A DNA stretch of 64,000 bases from Nonomuraea coxensis DSM 45129 (GTDB taxonomy: Bacteria; Actinomycetota; Actinomycetes; Streptosporangiales; Streptosporangiaceae), in assembly GCF_019397265.1 (NCBI RefSeq), contig NZ_CP068985.1:5188501-5252500 (forward strand). Direction: 5' to 3'. A program made the translations under genes and the position numbers. Positions 16,003 to 24,307 of the stretch are shown here, piece by piece; the first letter of the stretch is position 1, and every line of letters starts with the position of its first letter. Under the pieces are notes generated by a model that was not told the DNA's origin, ran no database searches, and saw only the letters and a list, made by a program, of their open reading frames with translations.

Positions 16003-17775
16003 TCAGCCCGGCAGTCGCAGGACGAGCATGGCCACGTCGTCGTCGTTGTCGTCCGGCCGCACGCCTGACAGCAGCAGGTCGCAGAAGGAGTCCAGAGGCC
16101 GTTCCGCCAGCGCGGCGGCGCAGGCGGCCAGCTTGCCGAGCCCCTCGTCGAGGATGCGGCTCGGCGACTCGATCAGCCCGTCGGTGTAGAACAGCAGCGT
16201 GGAGCCAGGCGGCAGCTCGACGGCGGCGTCCGGCCGCGAGGCGCGCATGCCGGTGCCCAGCAGCAGGCCGTGGCCCTCCTCCAGGTAGCGGGCCCGCCCG
16301 TCGCGCTCCACCAGCAGCGGCGGCGGGTGGCCGGCGTTGCTCCAGCGCAGCGTCCAGTGGCCGGACGGCGCGGGCTCCATCCTGGCGAGGACCATCGTGG
16401 CCATGACGGGCTGGACCATGCGCGTCACGGCCTGGTCGAGCCGGTCCACGATGGCGTGCGGCGGTTCGTCCTGGTCGCCGGCGTAGGCGCGCAGCATGTT
16501 GCAGATCTGCGCCATGCCGGCCGCGGCATCGAGGTCGTGGCCGACGACGTCGCCGATCACCAGGGCGGTCGCGCCGCTGGGCAGGGGGAAGGCGTCGTAC
16601 CAGTCGCCGCCGACCTGCGAGGCCCCGGGCGCGGGCACGTACCTGGCGCTCATCCGCACGCCCGGCACGACCGGCAGCCGCGGCAGCAGGTGGCGCTGCA
16701 TGGTCTCGGCGACCCGGCGCTGCCGCTCGTACAGGCGGGCGTTGTCCAGCGCGAGCCCGGCGCGGCGCGCGATGTCCTCCGCCAGCAGCAGCTCGCCCTG
16801 GGTGAACGCGTCGTGGCGGCCGGACCGGCCGAGGGTCAGCGCCCCGAGCGTCTCCCTGACGCCGCGGATCGGCGCGATGCTCGCCGAGTGCATGCCCGTC
16901 GCCCGGAACAGCTCCTGCTGGACGACCGCGAGGGCCGAGTCGGGCCGGCCCCGGTAGGTCTCGGGCCCCGCCAGGGCCGCGGTGACCCCGCGCAGCGCCC
17001 GTGACAGCGGCATCGAGGACGCCTCCGGGACGGGCGGCATGCCTCCCTCCAGGTCCTCGTGGTGGACGAGCACGCCGTTCTCGTGGTGCACGACGAGCTG
17101 CCGCGACACGCCGCCCTCCTCGGTGAGCAGGTCCACGACCGCCCAGTCGGCGAGCAGCGGCACCACCAGACGGACGAGCTGGCGCAGGATCTCCTCCACG
17201 TCGAGGGTGGAGGTGAGCGTGGTCGTCGTCTCCGCGAGCAGGGCCAGCCGGTCCAGCTCCGACAGCGGCCCCTCGGCGTCGGCCGCCCACGGGCCGGGAA
17301 GCACGGCCGGGTCGACCTGATGGAAGAGCACCAGCGCGCCCCGCCGCCCCGGCGCGAGCTCGCAGGGGGCGACGGTCCAGGCCGCCGGCGTCAGGGAGCC
17401 GTCGCCGCGCTCGAACCAGGCGAGCTCGCTGCGGAGGGTGCGGCCGGACAGGAACGCCTGCTTCACCATGCAGCGGATGCCGGGGATCGACTCGCCCCGG
17501 CTGTCGCGGTGCAGCAGCTCATGGGCGTCGCGGCCGAGCAGGTCGGCGGCCCGGCGGCCGACCAGCCGCTCGGCCTGGGCGTTCACCTCGACGATGAGGC
17601 CGTGGTCGTCCACGATGTACGCGCCGGCGTCGACGAGCTCGGGCAGCCGCCAGGCCCGCCCCCTCTCGGCCCGCCCGCTCTCCACGCGCTCGTCCTCCGC
17701 CTGTCCGTCCTCGGCCGGGTGACCCGCGAGCCGTCCGTCCTCCGCCTGGATGGCCCGGGGGGCCGCTCCTGACAC
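16003..17775 (-). CDS. PAS-GAF-SpoIIE protein phosphatase
   Basis: 590-residue regulator. A PAS domain at about 45-160 (VDAGAYIVDDHGLIVEVNAQAE region), a GAF domain at about 185-350 (ALLAETTTTLTSTLDVEEIL onward) and a SpoIIE/PPM phosphatase at about 370-590 with GGDWYDA, IGDVVGHD and LLFYTDGLIESP. The N-terminal 40 residues are repetitive and charged. Its substrate is probably a STAS protein, perhaps the one at 15536, since it lies just upstream on the same strand behind a separate promoter gap. Cytoplasmic; signal sensed by PAS/GAF unknown. Confidence 0.87.
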   Translation of the reverse strand: MSGAAPRAIQAEDGRLAGHPAEDGQAEDERVESGRAERGRAWRLPELVDAGAYIVDDHGLIVEVNAQAERLVGRRAADLLGRDAHELLHRDSRGESIPGIRCMVKQAFLSGRTLRSELAWFERGDGSLTPAAWTVAPCELAPGRRGALVLFHQVDPAVLPGPWAADAEGPLSELDRLALLAETTTTLTSTLDVEEILRQLVRLVVPLLADWAVVDLLTEEGGVSRQLVVHHENGVLVHHEDLEGGMPPVPEASSMPLSRALRGVTAALAGPETYRGRPDSALAVVQQELFRATGMHSASIAPIRGVRETLGALTLGRSGRHDAFTQGELLLAEDIARRAGLALDNARLYERQRRVAETMQRHLLPRLPVVPGVRMSARYVPAPGASQVGGDWYDAFPLPSGATALVIGDVVGHDLDAAAGMAQICNMLRAYAGDQDEPPHAIVDRLDQAVTRMVQPVMATMVLARMEPAPSGHWTLRWSNAGHPPPLLVERDGRARYLEEGHGLLLGTGMRASRPDAAVELPPGSTLLFYTDGLIESPSRILDEGLGKLAACAAALAERPLDSFCDLLLSGVRPDDNDDDVAMLVLRLPG

Positions 17776-17886
17776 CGGCGGCCCGCATGGTCCGGCGTTC
17801 TCCGACTCACCTCCCGCTCCCCCTACCCGCCGGACCTGATCCCATTACCACCGGCCTCGCCCGCGTGACGTGCCGTCGCCGTGTCG

Positions 17887-18675
17887 TTACTTCTCGCGCG
17901 GGGCGTCGTAGACGCCGACGGCCCAGGCGCCCGGCTGCTCGCCCACCTCGGCCGCCAGGCGGTCGCGCACCTCGGGATTCGCCAGCGCCCACGCCTGGCC
18001 CTTCTCGTCGCACCCGGTCCGGTCGCAGCCGACGATCGGCTCCATCACCTTCCTGATCGGGGCGTCCGCCGGGAAGACCCAGACCTCCACGGACTGGGGG
18101 CGCTTCAGCCAGCCGGACGGCGCCGACAGCCCGTCGTGGTGCCCGCCACCCCCCTCCTTCCCGCACCGGCCGGTCGTGCCGCTCGGCTCCCCGCTCTTGG
18201 TGGCGGCGACCGTGACGACCCAGGCCCGCGGGTCGGCGCAGACCACCTTGTATCCGGTGTAGTGGCTGGCCGGGGTGAAGGTGACGGTCCGGGGGACGCC
18301 GACGGTGGAGAACCGCTCGGCGTGGATGAGCGGCAGCTCGAACCGTTCGGTGGACAGCACCACCGGGAACGTCGCGGGCGGCTCGGGGGCGCGGCCCATC
18401 CGGGCCGTGTCCGCGGGCCCGCTCGCGGCCGTCGAGACCGGCGGCGCCTCCGGCCGGCTGATCGGGAGGGTGAACGCCAGCGTGACGGCGGCGGCGAGCG
18501 CGCCGCCCGCGGTCAGCGCCCGGCGGACGCGGCGGCCCCTGCGGAGGCGGTGGCCCCGCCGGACGATCGCGCCGAGGCTCGCGGCCGGCTCGCGCCCGGC
18601 CGAATCGTGGGCGCGCGCGCCGAGCAGCGCGCGCAGGTCGCTCTCCGTGTGTCTCGTCGCTTCCGTGTGTCTCAT
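17887..18675 (-). CDS. Membrane protein coupled to SigE-type sigma factor
   Basis: 262-residue single-pass membrane protein: about 60 cytoplasmic residues, a membrane segment at about 55-75 (LTAGGALAAAVTLAFTLPI), then an extracytoplasmic domain with conserved cysteines (VVCADPRAW, VGCDRTGCDE). It overlaps the upstream sigma factor gene by four bases. This layout is usual for genes placed with SigE-family sigma factors, where the membrane protein may act as an anti-sigma factor; I see no zinc-binding anti-sigma motif, so that role is inferred from position only. ATG 18675 matches the overlap. Confidence 0.75.
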   Translation of the reverse strand: MRHTEATRHTESDLRALLGARAHDSAGREPAASLGAIVRRGHRLRRGRRVRRALTAGGALAAAVTLAFTLPISRPEAPPVSTAASGPADTARMGRAPEPPATFPVVLSTERFELPLIHAERFSTVGVPRTVTFTPASHYTGYKVVCADPRAWVVTVAATKSGEPSGTTGRCGKEGGGGHHDGLSAPSGWLKRPQSVEVWVFPADAPIRKVMEPIVGCDRTGCDEKGQAWALANPEVRDRLAAEVGEQPGAWAVGVYDAPREK

Positions 18676-19172
18676 CGCGAGGTCCTCTCCAACGTCATGG
18701 CCTGGATGTCCGGATCGACGCGCAGCCGGGTGAGCGCCCGGCCGAGCTGGCTCTTCACCGCTCCCGTCGAGCAGCCGACGATGTCGGCGACCTGGGTGAG
18801 CGTCCGGCCCTCGAAGTAGTGCAGGACGACCACCGCGCGCTGGCGCGGCGAGAGGGCGCCGATCGCGTTCCACAGCGCGTCCTGGTCCTCCACCTCGGCG
18901 GCCGGGTCGCGCGGGTCGGCCGTGTCGGGCAGGGTCGCGGCCGGGATCTCGCCCCGCCAGCGCCGTCTCCACCAGGAGGAGTGGGTGTTCACGATGATGC
19001 GGTAGACGTACGGATCGGGGTTGCCCTCGATCCGCCGCCAGGCCAGCCACGCCTTGGCCAGCGCCGTCTGCACCAGGTCCTCGGCCGTGCCCCAGTCCCG
19101 GGCGAGGAGATATGCCGTCCGGCACAGGCGCAGGTGACGCTGCGCCACGTACTCGGCGAACCCGTCGTCCAT
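18672..19172 (-). CDS. SigE-family RNA polymerase sigma factor
   Basis: 166-residue small sigma factor of the actinobacterial SigE (ECF) family. Region 2 covers about residues 8-70 (AEDLVQTALAKAWLAWRRI), and region 4 about 105-155 (LSPRQRAVVVLHYFEGRTLTQ and STGAVKSQLGRAL). It redirects RNA polymerase to a small regulon and usually works with a membrane partner encoded downstream, here overlapping by four bases. A GGAAC sequence upstream on the same strand could be an autoregulatory -35, but I cannot confirm the -10. Confidence 0.92.
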   Translation of the reverse strand: MDDGFAEYVAQRHLRLCRTAYLLARDWGTAEDLVQTALAKAWLAWRRIEGNPDPYVYRIIVNTHSSWWRRRWRGEIPAATLPDTADPRDPAAEVEDQDALWNAIGALSPRQRAVVVLHYFEGRTLTQVADIVGCSTGAVKSQLGRALTRLRVDPDIQAMTLERTSR

Positions 19173-19288
19173 CGATCAGCTCCGTCTTGTCGGTTCCGGC
19201 GATGACTACCGGCCGGGAGGGGGTTTCGGTTGACAGCGGCTCGCGGATGTACATGCCTTTTGGTGTCGTCTGGGCTATGGTCACCGGT

Positions 19289-19666
19289 ATGACGGGACCG
19301 TGGCGGACTGCACCCGGGTCCATCGCACGTCTCGGCGTGATGGGCCTGGTTCTGCTGTCCATGGTGCTCATGGTCTGCACGAACGCCGGCTCCGCCGCGG
19401 GCGCCGCTCACGCCTCGGCGTCGGTCTCCCACTCCGGCTGGACGCCCGACGGCCTGGACGCCCGCCTGTCGAGCCTGCCTCCCGCGCAGCACGTCACCAC
19501 CCGTGAGCTCCACGCGCTGTCGCCCTGGCCACGCGGTGACCGCGACGCCGAGGCGGAGGCGCACCTGGCGCTGCCGTCGGGGACGTGCGCCGAGCCGGCC
19601 GCGTTCAGGAACCCCCAGCAGCTCGGGCACTGTGCCGCGGGCTCGCGCAGCCCGCCTCGGAGCTGA
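19289..19666 (+). CDS. Small secreted hypothetical protein
   Basis: 125 residues with a signal-peptide-like N-terminus (positively charged MTGPWRTAPGSIARLG, hydrophobic GLVLLSMVLMV, then NAGSAAGAAHA). The mature part is short and unremarkable, with two cysteines near the end (GTCAEPAAF, LGHCAAG). ATG 19289 places the charged region correctly; the frame is open back to 19112 across the sigma factor promoter. Not recognised as any family. Confidence 0.55.
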   Translation: MTGPWRTAPGSIARLGVMGLVLLSMVLMVCTNAGSAAGAAHASASVSHSGWTPDGLDARLSSLPPAQHVTTRELHALSPWPRGDRDAEAEAHLALPSGTCAEPAAFRNPQQLGHCAAGSRSPPRS

Positions 19667-19768
19667 CCGCCTCCCGCCCCACGTTCCCCGTACCTTCCGG
19701 GCCGCCCGCCGTCGCGGGTCGTGGCCCTTCCCCGTGGTTTCCCTTCCGAGAAGGAGCCGATCTTCGTC

Positions 19769-20062
19769 ATGGCCGGCGTTGGATCCCTTCACGACCTCAT
19801 GCGGCACTACGACCAGCACCTGGAGCGGCTGGAGAGCCTGCGCGCGCTGCTGCACGACCAGCTCGCCGCCGCCAGGCGCCACCGGGACGCCCGGTCGGCG
19901 CGCCGGGCGGCCGCCATCGAGGCGGCGCTGGAGCGCATGGACCGCGGATGCTACGGCACCTGCCTGCGCTGCGGCGCGCTGATCCCGTTCGAACAGCTCA
20001 TGCGGCGGCCTCAGCGCCGTCACTGCGACGGCTGCGCCGAGACCCCGCCCCGGGCGGCCTGA
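19769..20062 (+). CDS. DksA/TraR-type C4 zinc finger protein
   Basis: 97-residue protein with an N-terminal coiled coil (about residues 10-45) and a C-terminal C4 zinc finger (CYGTCLRCG ... HCDGC, about 62-88), as in DksA/TraR/RbpA-like proteins that bind RNA polymerase in its secondary channel. ATG 19769 follows an AGAAGGAG site 11 bases upstream. Probably modulates transcription under stress; the acidic coiled-coil tip of true DksA (DxxDxA) is not evident. Confidence 0.8.
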   Translation: MAGVGSLHDLMRHYDQHLERLESLRALLHDQLAAARRHRDARSARRAAAIEAALERMDRGCYGTCLRCGALIPFEQLMRRPQRRHCDGCAETPPRAA

Positions 20063-20232
20063 CGGCCTGCCCGTCGACCGGCGTGCGGGACGATCCGGTG
20101 GCCGCCGCCGCCGCGCTCGTCCCGCCCGGCGGTCACGTGATCATCGACGGCGATGTCGTGATAGGTTCGGCGTCGCCGTGCATCGGCCACGACCTGAGGA
20201 GGTGAGACCGATCAACGCTGTGACAGATCGGG

Positions 20233-20260
20233 GCTCCCTCCCTCGCATGGCCTAGGGAGC
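20233..20260. promoter_or_regulatory. Hairpin upstream of hydrolase gene
   Basis: A 7-bp stem (GCTCCCT/AGGGAGC) with a 14-base loop lies 36 bases before the hydrolase start. It could be the terminator of the zinc-finger gene or a leader structure of the hydrolase mRNA. Confidence 0.35.
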
Positions 20261-20295
20261 GCCCGCAGCAGTCATCCCGAAAGGCATGAGCCGCT

Positions 20296-21030
20296 TTGCG
20301 CTTCACTTCCCTGACGTCGTCCGACGGCGTCGACGAACGACTGTTCACCCTCGGCGAGATCCCCGGCGTGCTCTGGACGCCGCGTGACGCCGCCGGCCCC
20401 CGCCCGCTGATCCTGATGGGGCACGGCGGCGGGCAGCACAAGAAGGCCCCCGGCGTCGAGGCCCGCGCGCGGCGCTTCGCCGCCGAGGGCGGCTTCGCGG
20501 TGGCCGCGATCGACGCGCCCCACCACGGCGAGCGGCCGAAGACCGAGGAGTTCTTCCAGGTCATGGCCGGGCTGAGGGCCGGCATGGCCGCGGGCGAGGA
20601 CGCCGGCGGGCACCTCGCCACCATGCACGCGTTCCTGGCCCGGCAGGCCGTGCCCGAATGGCGGGCCGTCCTCACCGCCCTCCGGGAGCTCGACGCCGTC
20701 GGCGACGGGCCGGCGGGCTACTGGGGCATGTCGATGGGCTGCGGGCTCGGCGTCCCCCTCGTCGCCGCCGAGCCGCGGATCGGCGCCGCGGTGCTGGGCC
20801 TGCTCGGCGCGCACGGCCTGACCGAGAGCGCCGCCGAGGTCGCCGTCCCCGTGCTGTTCCTGCTGCAGTGGGACGACGACAGGGTGCCACGGGACCACGG
20901 CCTGGCGCTGTTCGACGCCCTGGCCTCGCCCGGCAGGACGTTGCACGCCAACCCCGGCGGGCACGAGGAGATCCCCGAGCCCGAGACCGGCAGCGCGCTG
21001 CGGTTCTTCGCCCGGCACCTCGCCGGGTAG
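20296..21030 (+). CDS. Alpha/beta hydrolase (dienelactone hydrolase-like)
   Basis: 244-residue cytoplasmic hydrolase. The HGGGQHKK stretch near residue 43 is the oxyanion region, and YWGMSMGCG (about 144) has the nucleophile elbow, with serine as nucleophile in G-M-S-M-G. The aspartate in WDDDRVP and the histidine in NPGGHEEIP complete the triad. The start is TTG 20296 with a GAAAGG site upstream; an ATG at 20286 is out of frame. Substrate unknown. Confidence 0.75.
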   Translation: MRFTSLTSSDGVDERLFTLGEIPGVLWTPRDAAGPRPLILMGHGGGQHKKAPGVEARARRFAAEGGFAVAAIDAPHHGERPKTEEFFQVMAGLRAGMAAGEDAGGHLATMHAFLARQAVPEWRAVLTALRELDAVGDGPAGYWGMSMGCGLGVPLVAAEPRIGAAVLGLLGAHGLTESAAEVAVPVLFLLQWDDDRVPRDHGLALFDALASPGRTLHANPGGHEEIPEPETGSALRFFARHLAG

Positions 21031-21068
21031 GGCTCCCCGCCCTTCCTCCCGCCTCCCGGCGCCGGGCG

Positions 21069-21308
21069 TCAGGGGGCGGGGGTGGAGGAAGCCGCCACCT
21101 GCGCCGGCCGCCGCTGCGGCGCGGGGGCGGTGACGGCGGGGCTCGCGGGCGTCTCGGCCGCCCGGGCTTGCCGCGGATCGGCGCGGTGCCCCTGGCAGTA
21201 GCCGTTGCTGACGATCAGCCGGCCGCGCGCGGCGGTGTAGGCGCTGTTGTCGGGGGCGACGAGCACGCCCTGGCAGGTCGGGCAGACGAGGGGCTGGTCG
21301 GCGGTCAT
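21069..21308 (-). CDS. Small protein with CxxC motif
   Basis: 79-residue protein with a Cys pair (CPTCQGVL, residue 9) and a third cysteine in GYCQGH, suggesting a partial zinc ribbon, followed by an Ala/Pro-rich tail. ATG 21308 has a GAAAGGGCC sequence upstream. No family recognised. Confidence 0.5.
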   Translation of the reverse strand: MTADQPLVCPTCQGVLVAPDNSAYTAARGRLIVSNGYCQGHRADPRQARAAETPASPAVTAPAPQRRPAQVAASSTPAP

Positions 21309-21793
21309 GGTGGCCCTTTCGGTGGGGAGTCGTCGTACGGGCATGCGATCAGGAGGGCTTTTGCCCAGGACACGACGGGTCACACCCGGCGCTTCCGCAT
21401 CCGTCGCCGTCCCGGCGCGTTCGGGGGGCGCGCCATCTCGCAGTATGCCCCGCGCGCGTGCCCGGCGCGGCGCGCGGGGCGCTCGGCGGCTAAGGATCGT
21501 CATCCCGCAGGTGGGTTTCCTTACCTCTCGCGAGGGACAACTTCTCCCGTGGAACGGGGGGTCACGGTCGCCAAGGTGATATTCATCTCAACTCCGGCGA
21601 GCGGTACCAAATCCCGAGATACGACGACGGGAGGCCGGTACACGACCTTGAGGATGACCTCGTCCCGTCGTCGTGCGGGAGCGGGGCGAGCGCTCGCAGC
21701 TTGGCCCGTACGACTTCGGCGTTCGCCGCCGCCGCGACCTCCGTCTGGACAAGCTGCCGACGCAGGGCGGCCGGACTCAGGCCGCCCTGTGCC
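21309..21793. other. 485-base stretch without a confident gene
   Basis: No convincing gene. On the minus strand, 21583-21780 can encode LSPAALRRQLVQTEVAAAAN and beyond, a helical stretch that looks protein-like but has no start and runs into the protease 3' end from another frame. This may be a relic. GC-rich, with a palindrome-rich patch near 21445-21490. Confidence 0.3.
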
Positions 21794-23062
21794 TCACCAG
21801 ACCTGCAGCAGCGCCCCGAACTCCTTGTCCACGTCCCAGACGCGCGGGAAGGTGAGCACCCGCCCGCCGTCGAGGCCGCCGCAGTACACCTGCTTGCCCC
21901 AGGCCGACACAATGCCCTGGGCCGCCACCTGCCACCAGGCCGCGCCCGGGTAGGAGAAGATCGGGCCGCCGCTGTCGCCCGCGGCCACGGCGCAGCCGCC
22001 GGACACGTGCTTGGCGCGCACCATGTGCTTGACCTTCTGCCCGTTCGTGTACGTGCCGCTCCAGCCCACCTCGGTCACCTTGATCAGGCAGACCTGGCCG
22101 AGGCTGGCCCCGGAGTTGCACACGAAGTTGCCGACGTGCGCCTTCCACAGGGCCACCACCTGGGCGTTCGAGGCGGAGGACGGGCTGCCGTCGAAGGCGT
22201 TGGCGGTGGCGTCGGCGAGCACGATCGCGGCGTCGCGTTTGGTGACGTACCAGGAGTACTCGCCCATCCGGTTCGCCGGGTCGCCGGTGCCGCCGCCGTC
22301 GTAGAAGGCGTCCCAGAGCTTGCCGCAGTGGGCGGCCGTGAGGAAGCCGGGGGAGCCGTTCTTGTCGTAGACGGCGAAGCCGGAGGTGCAGCCCGCGCCG
22401 GAGGCGGCGTTCCTGGTGCGGCCGCCCGCGTAGTAGCTGGGGACGTCGTCGCGCCGGTCCCACGCCGGGCTCATCTCCTCGCCGCCCTCCACGGTGATCG
22501 GCGCGCTCGCCCCCGTGGGCCGCAGCAGCGCGCCGGGTGAGACGTCCTCGGCAGCGACCGAGAGGCGCACGCCGCTGCCGTCGGGGGCCGGGGCGGCGCC
22601 CGTGACCTGGCCGGACTCGGTCCACTCCGCGGCCTCGGCCAGGAGCCGCGCCTGGCTGTAGGCGGCCGGGAGCACCCGTACGGGCGCGCGCAGCCGTCCC
22701 TCCTCCAGCGCGCTCTGGACGGCCGGCGGCACCTCGCCGTGCCAGTAGACGCGGACCTCGTGGTTCTCCGGGGCCACGATCATCCCCGCGTAGCCTTCGG
22801 CGTTCTCGGCGGCGTCGAGGACGCGGTCGGCCGCCGCGTTCAGCCGCGTCTGCTCGGTGAACAGCTCCGCCCAGCCGGCGAACCCGCCGGGCACGGGCTC
22901 GCGCGGCCCCGTCGCGTCGCTGATCGGCGGTTTGCCGTCGGGGACCCGCTCGCGTACCGGGTCGTGGCCGCTCCGGGCGGCCGAGGCGGCTCCCGCGCCC
23001 AGGACGGGCAGCAGGACGCACGCGGCCCCAGCGATGAGACGTAAGCGGATTTTTCTCGACAT
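21794..23062 (-). CDS. Secreted trypsin-like serine protease (S1 family)
   Basis: 422-residue secreted protease. A signal peptide (IAGAACVLLPVLGAGAASA, about residues 10-30) is followed by a propeptide of about 180 residues and a chymotrypsin-fold domain. The triad is visible: His in LTAAHCG, Asp in KRDAAIVLAD and Ser in AAGDSGGPIFS. Six cysteines in the mature part could form three disulfides, as in streptogrisins. ATG 23062 follows a GGGGGAA site; an ATG four codons upstream is the alternative. Divergent from ppk2 at 23232. Confidence 0.9.
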   Translation of the reverse strand: MSRKIRLRLIAGAACVLLPVLGAGAASAARSGHDPVRERVPDGKPPISDATGPREPVPGGFAGWAELFTEQTRLNAAADRVLDAAENAEGYAGMIVAPENHEVRVYWHGEVPPAVQSALEEGRLRAPVRVLPAAYSQARLLAEAAEWTESGQVTGAAPAPDGSGVRLSVAAEDVSPGALLRPTGASAPITVEGGEEMSPAWDRRDDVPSYYAGGRTRNAASGAGCTSGFAVYDKNGSPGFLTAAHCGKLWDAFYDGGGTGDPANRMGEYSWYVTKRDAAIVLADATANAFDGSPSSASNAQVVALWKAHVGNFVCNSGASLGQVCLIKVTEVGWSGTYTNGQKVKHMVRAKHVSGGCAVAAGDSGGPIFSYPGAAWWQVAAQGIVSAWGKQVYCGGLDGGRVLTFPRVWDVDKEFGALLQVW

Positions 23063-23231
23063 GGTTCCCCCCATGCGTTCGATGAAGGGCCATCACAGCG
23101 CGCTCCGCCGCCAGGCACCGCGTCCTTCTACCGCCTGCGGGGGTGCTCCTGGAGACTGCGCGGTCACCTGAATTTCCGTCCGTGACCTGCGGACACGCAT
23201 ACCTGGCCCGCTTTGCGTGAAGAGAGAGTCC

Positions 23232-24158
23232 ATGGACACCAGCCCCCGCGCCGACACCCCGACACCGGACCTGCTCGACGCCACCCCCGGCCTGTGGGTG
23301 GACGACCGCGAGGAGGACGACCCGGTGCTGCTGCGCGCCGACGGCCGCCCGGTCGACACCTGGCGCCAGCACTATCCGTACGACTCCCGCCTGTCACGCC
23401 AGGAGTACGAGCGCGACAAGCGGCTGCTGCAGATCGAACTGGTCAAGCTGCAGTACTGGATCAAGGACACCGGCCAGCGGCTCGTCATCCTCTTCGAGGG
23501 ACGCGACGCGGCCGGCAAGGGCGGCACGATCAAGCGGTTCACGGAGCACCTCAACCCGCGCGGCGCGACCGTCGTGGCCCTGGAGAAGCCGAGCGAGCGC
23601 GAGCGCGCCCAGTGGTACTTCCAGCGGTACATCGCCCACCTGCCCGCGAAGGGGGAGATCGTGCTGTTCGACCGCTCCTGGTACAACCGGGCGGGCGTGG
23701 AGCGGGTCATGGGGTTCTGCACCGAGGAGGAGTACCTCGAGTTCATCGAGCAGACGCCGCGGCTGGAGGACCTGCTGGTGGAGTCGGGGCTGCACCTGGT
23801 CAAGCTGTGGTTCTCGGTGTCGCGGGCCGAGCAGCGCACCCGCTTCATCATCCGCCAGGTGGACCCGGTCAGGCAGTGGAAGCTGTCGTCGATGGACCTG
23901 GCCTCGCTGCACAAGTGGGACGACTACACCCATGCGAAGGAGGACATGTTCCTGCACACCGACACCGAGCGCGCCCCGTGGACGGTCATCAAGAGCAACG
24001 ACAAGAAGCGCGCCCGGCTGGAGGCGATGCGGCACGTGCTCAGCCTCTTCGACTACGAGGGCAAGGACCGCGAGGTCGTCGGCACGCCCGACCCGCTCAT
24101 CGTGATCTCGGCCGGGGACATCTTCGACGAGGACCACACCCTGCCCGACTCGCCGTAG
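23232..24158 (+). CDS. ppk2: Polyphosphate kinase 2 (PPK2), second copy
   Basis: 308 residues with the complete PPK2 domain: Walker A FEGRDAAGKGGT (about residue 97), lid FDRSWYNRAGVE, and the ERAPWTVIKSNDKKRARL stretch that contacts phosphate. Compared with the copy at 8902 it has a 60-residue N-terminal extension (LWVDDREEDDPVLL region) typical of longer class I enzymes, which phosphorylate nucleoside diphosphates. No DosR-like box upstream, so it may be expressed independently; a GTCCG-N7-CGGAC repeat (23178-23194) is nearby. ATG 23232 chosen; GTG 23217 is the alternative. Confidence 0.92.
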   Translation: MDTSPRADTPTPDLLDATPGLWVDDREEDDPVLLRADGRPVDTWRQHYPYDSRLSRQEYERDKRLLQIELVKLQYWIKDTGQRLVILFEGRDAAGKGGTIKRFTEHLNPRGATVVALEKPSERERAQWYFQRYIAHLPAKGEIVLFDRSWYNRAGVERVMGFCTEEEYLEFIEQTPRLEDLLVESGLHLVKLWFSVSRAEQRTRFIIRQVDPVRQWKLSSMDLASLHKWDDYTHAKEDMFLHTDTERAPWTVIKSNDKKRARLEAMRHVLSLFDYEGKDREVVGTPDPLIVISAGDIFDEDHTLPDSP

Positions 24159-24307
24159 CCCGCCGGCAGGCGCCCAGGAACTGCGACCCTGGCTCGGCGC
24201 CCCTTGACCGCCGCACCTGACTCTGCCGTCGCTCCGAGCGCACGGCCCCCACCGGATGTCCGATAAGTTCTCTTTCGGTCATGCCTTTGCTCACTCTCGG
24301 GGGGTCG

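Noticed and set aside
18676..19380. Extension of the sigma-partner frame across the sigma factor gene
   Set aside because: The sigma factor in the other frame is clearly real; the four-base overlap fixes the start at 18675.
20073..20205. Short frame after the zinc-finger gene (VRDDPVAAAAALVPPGG)
   Set aside because: 44 codons without ribosome site or similarity; may be part of a leader but not supported as a gene.
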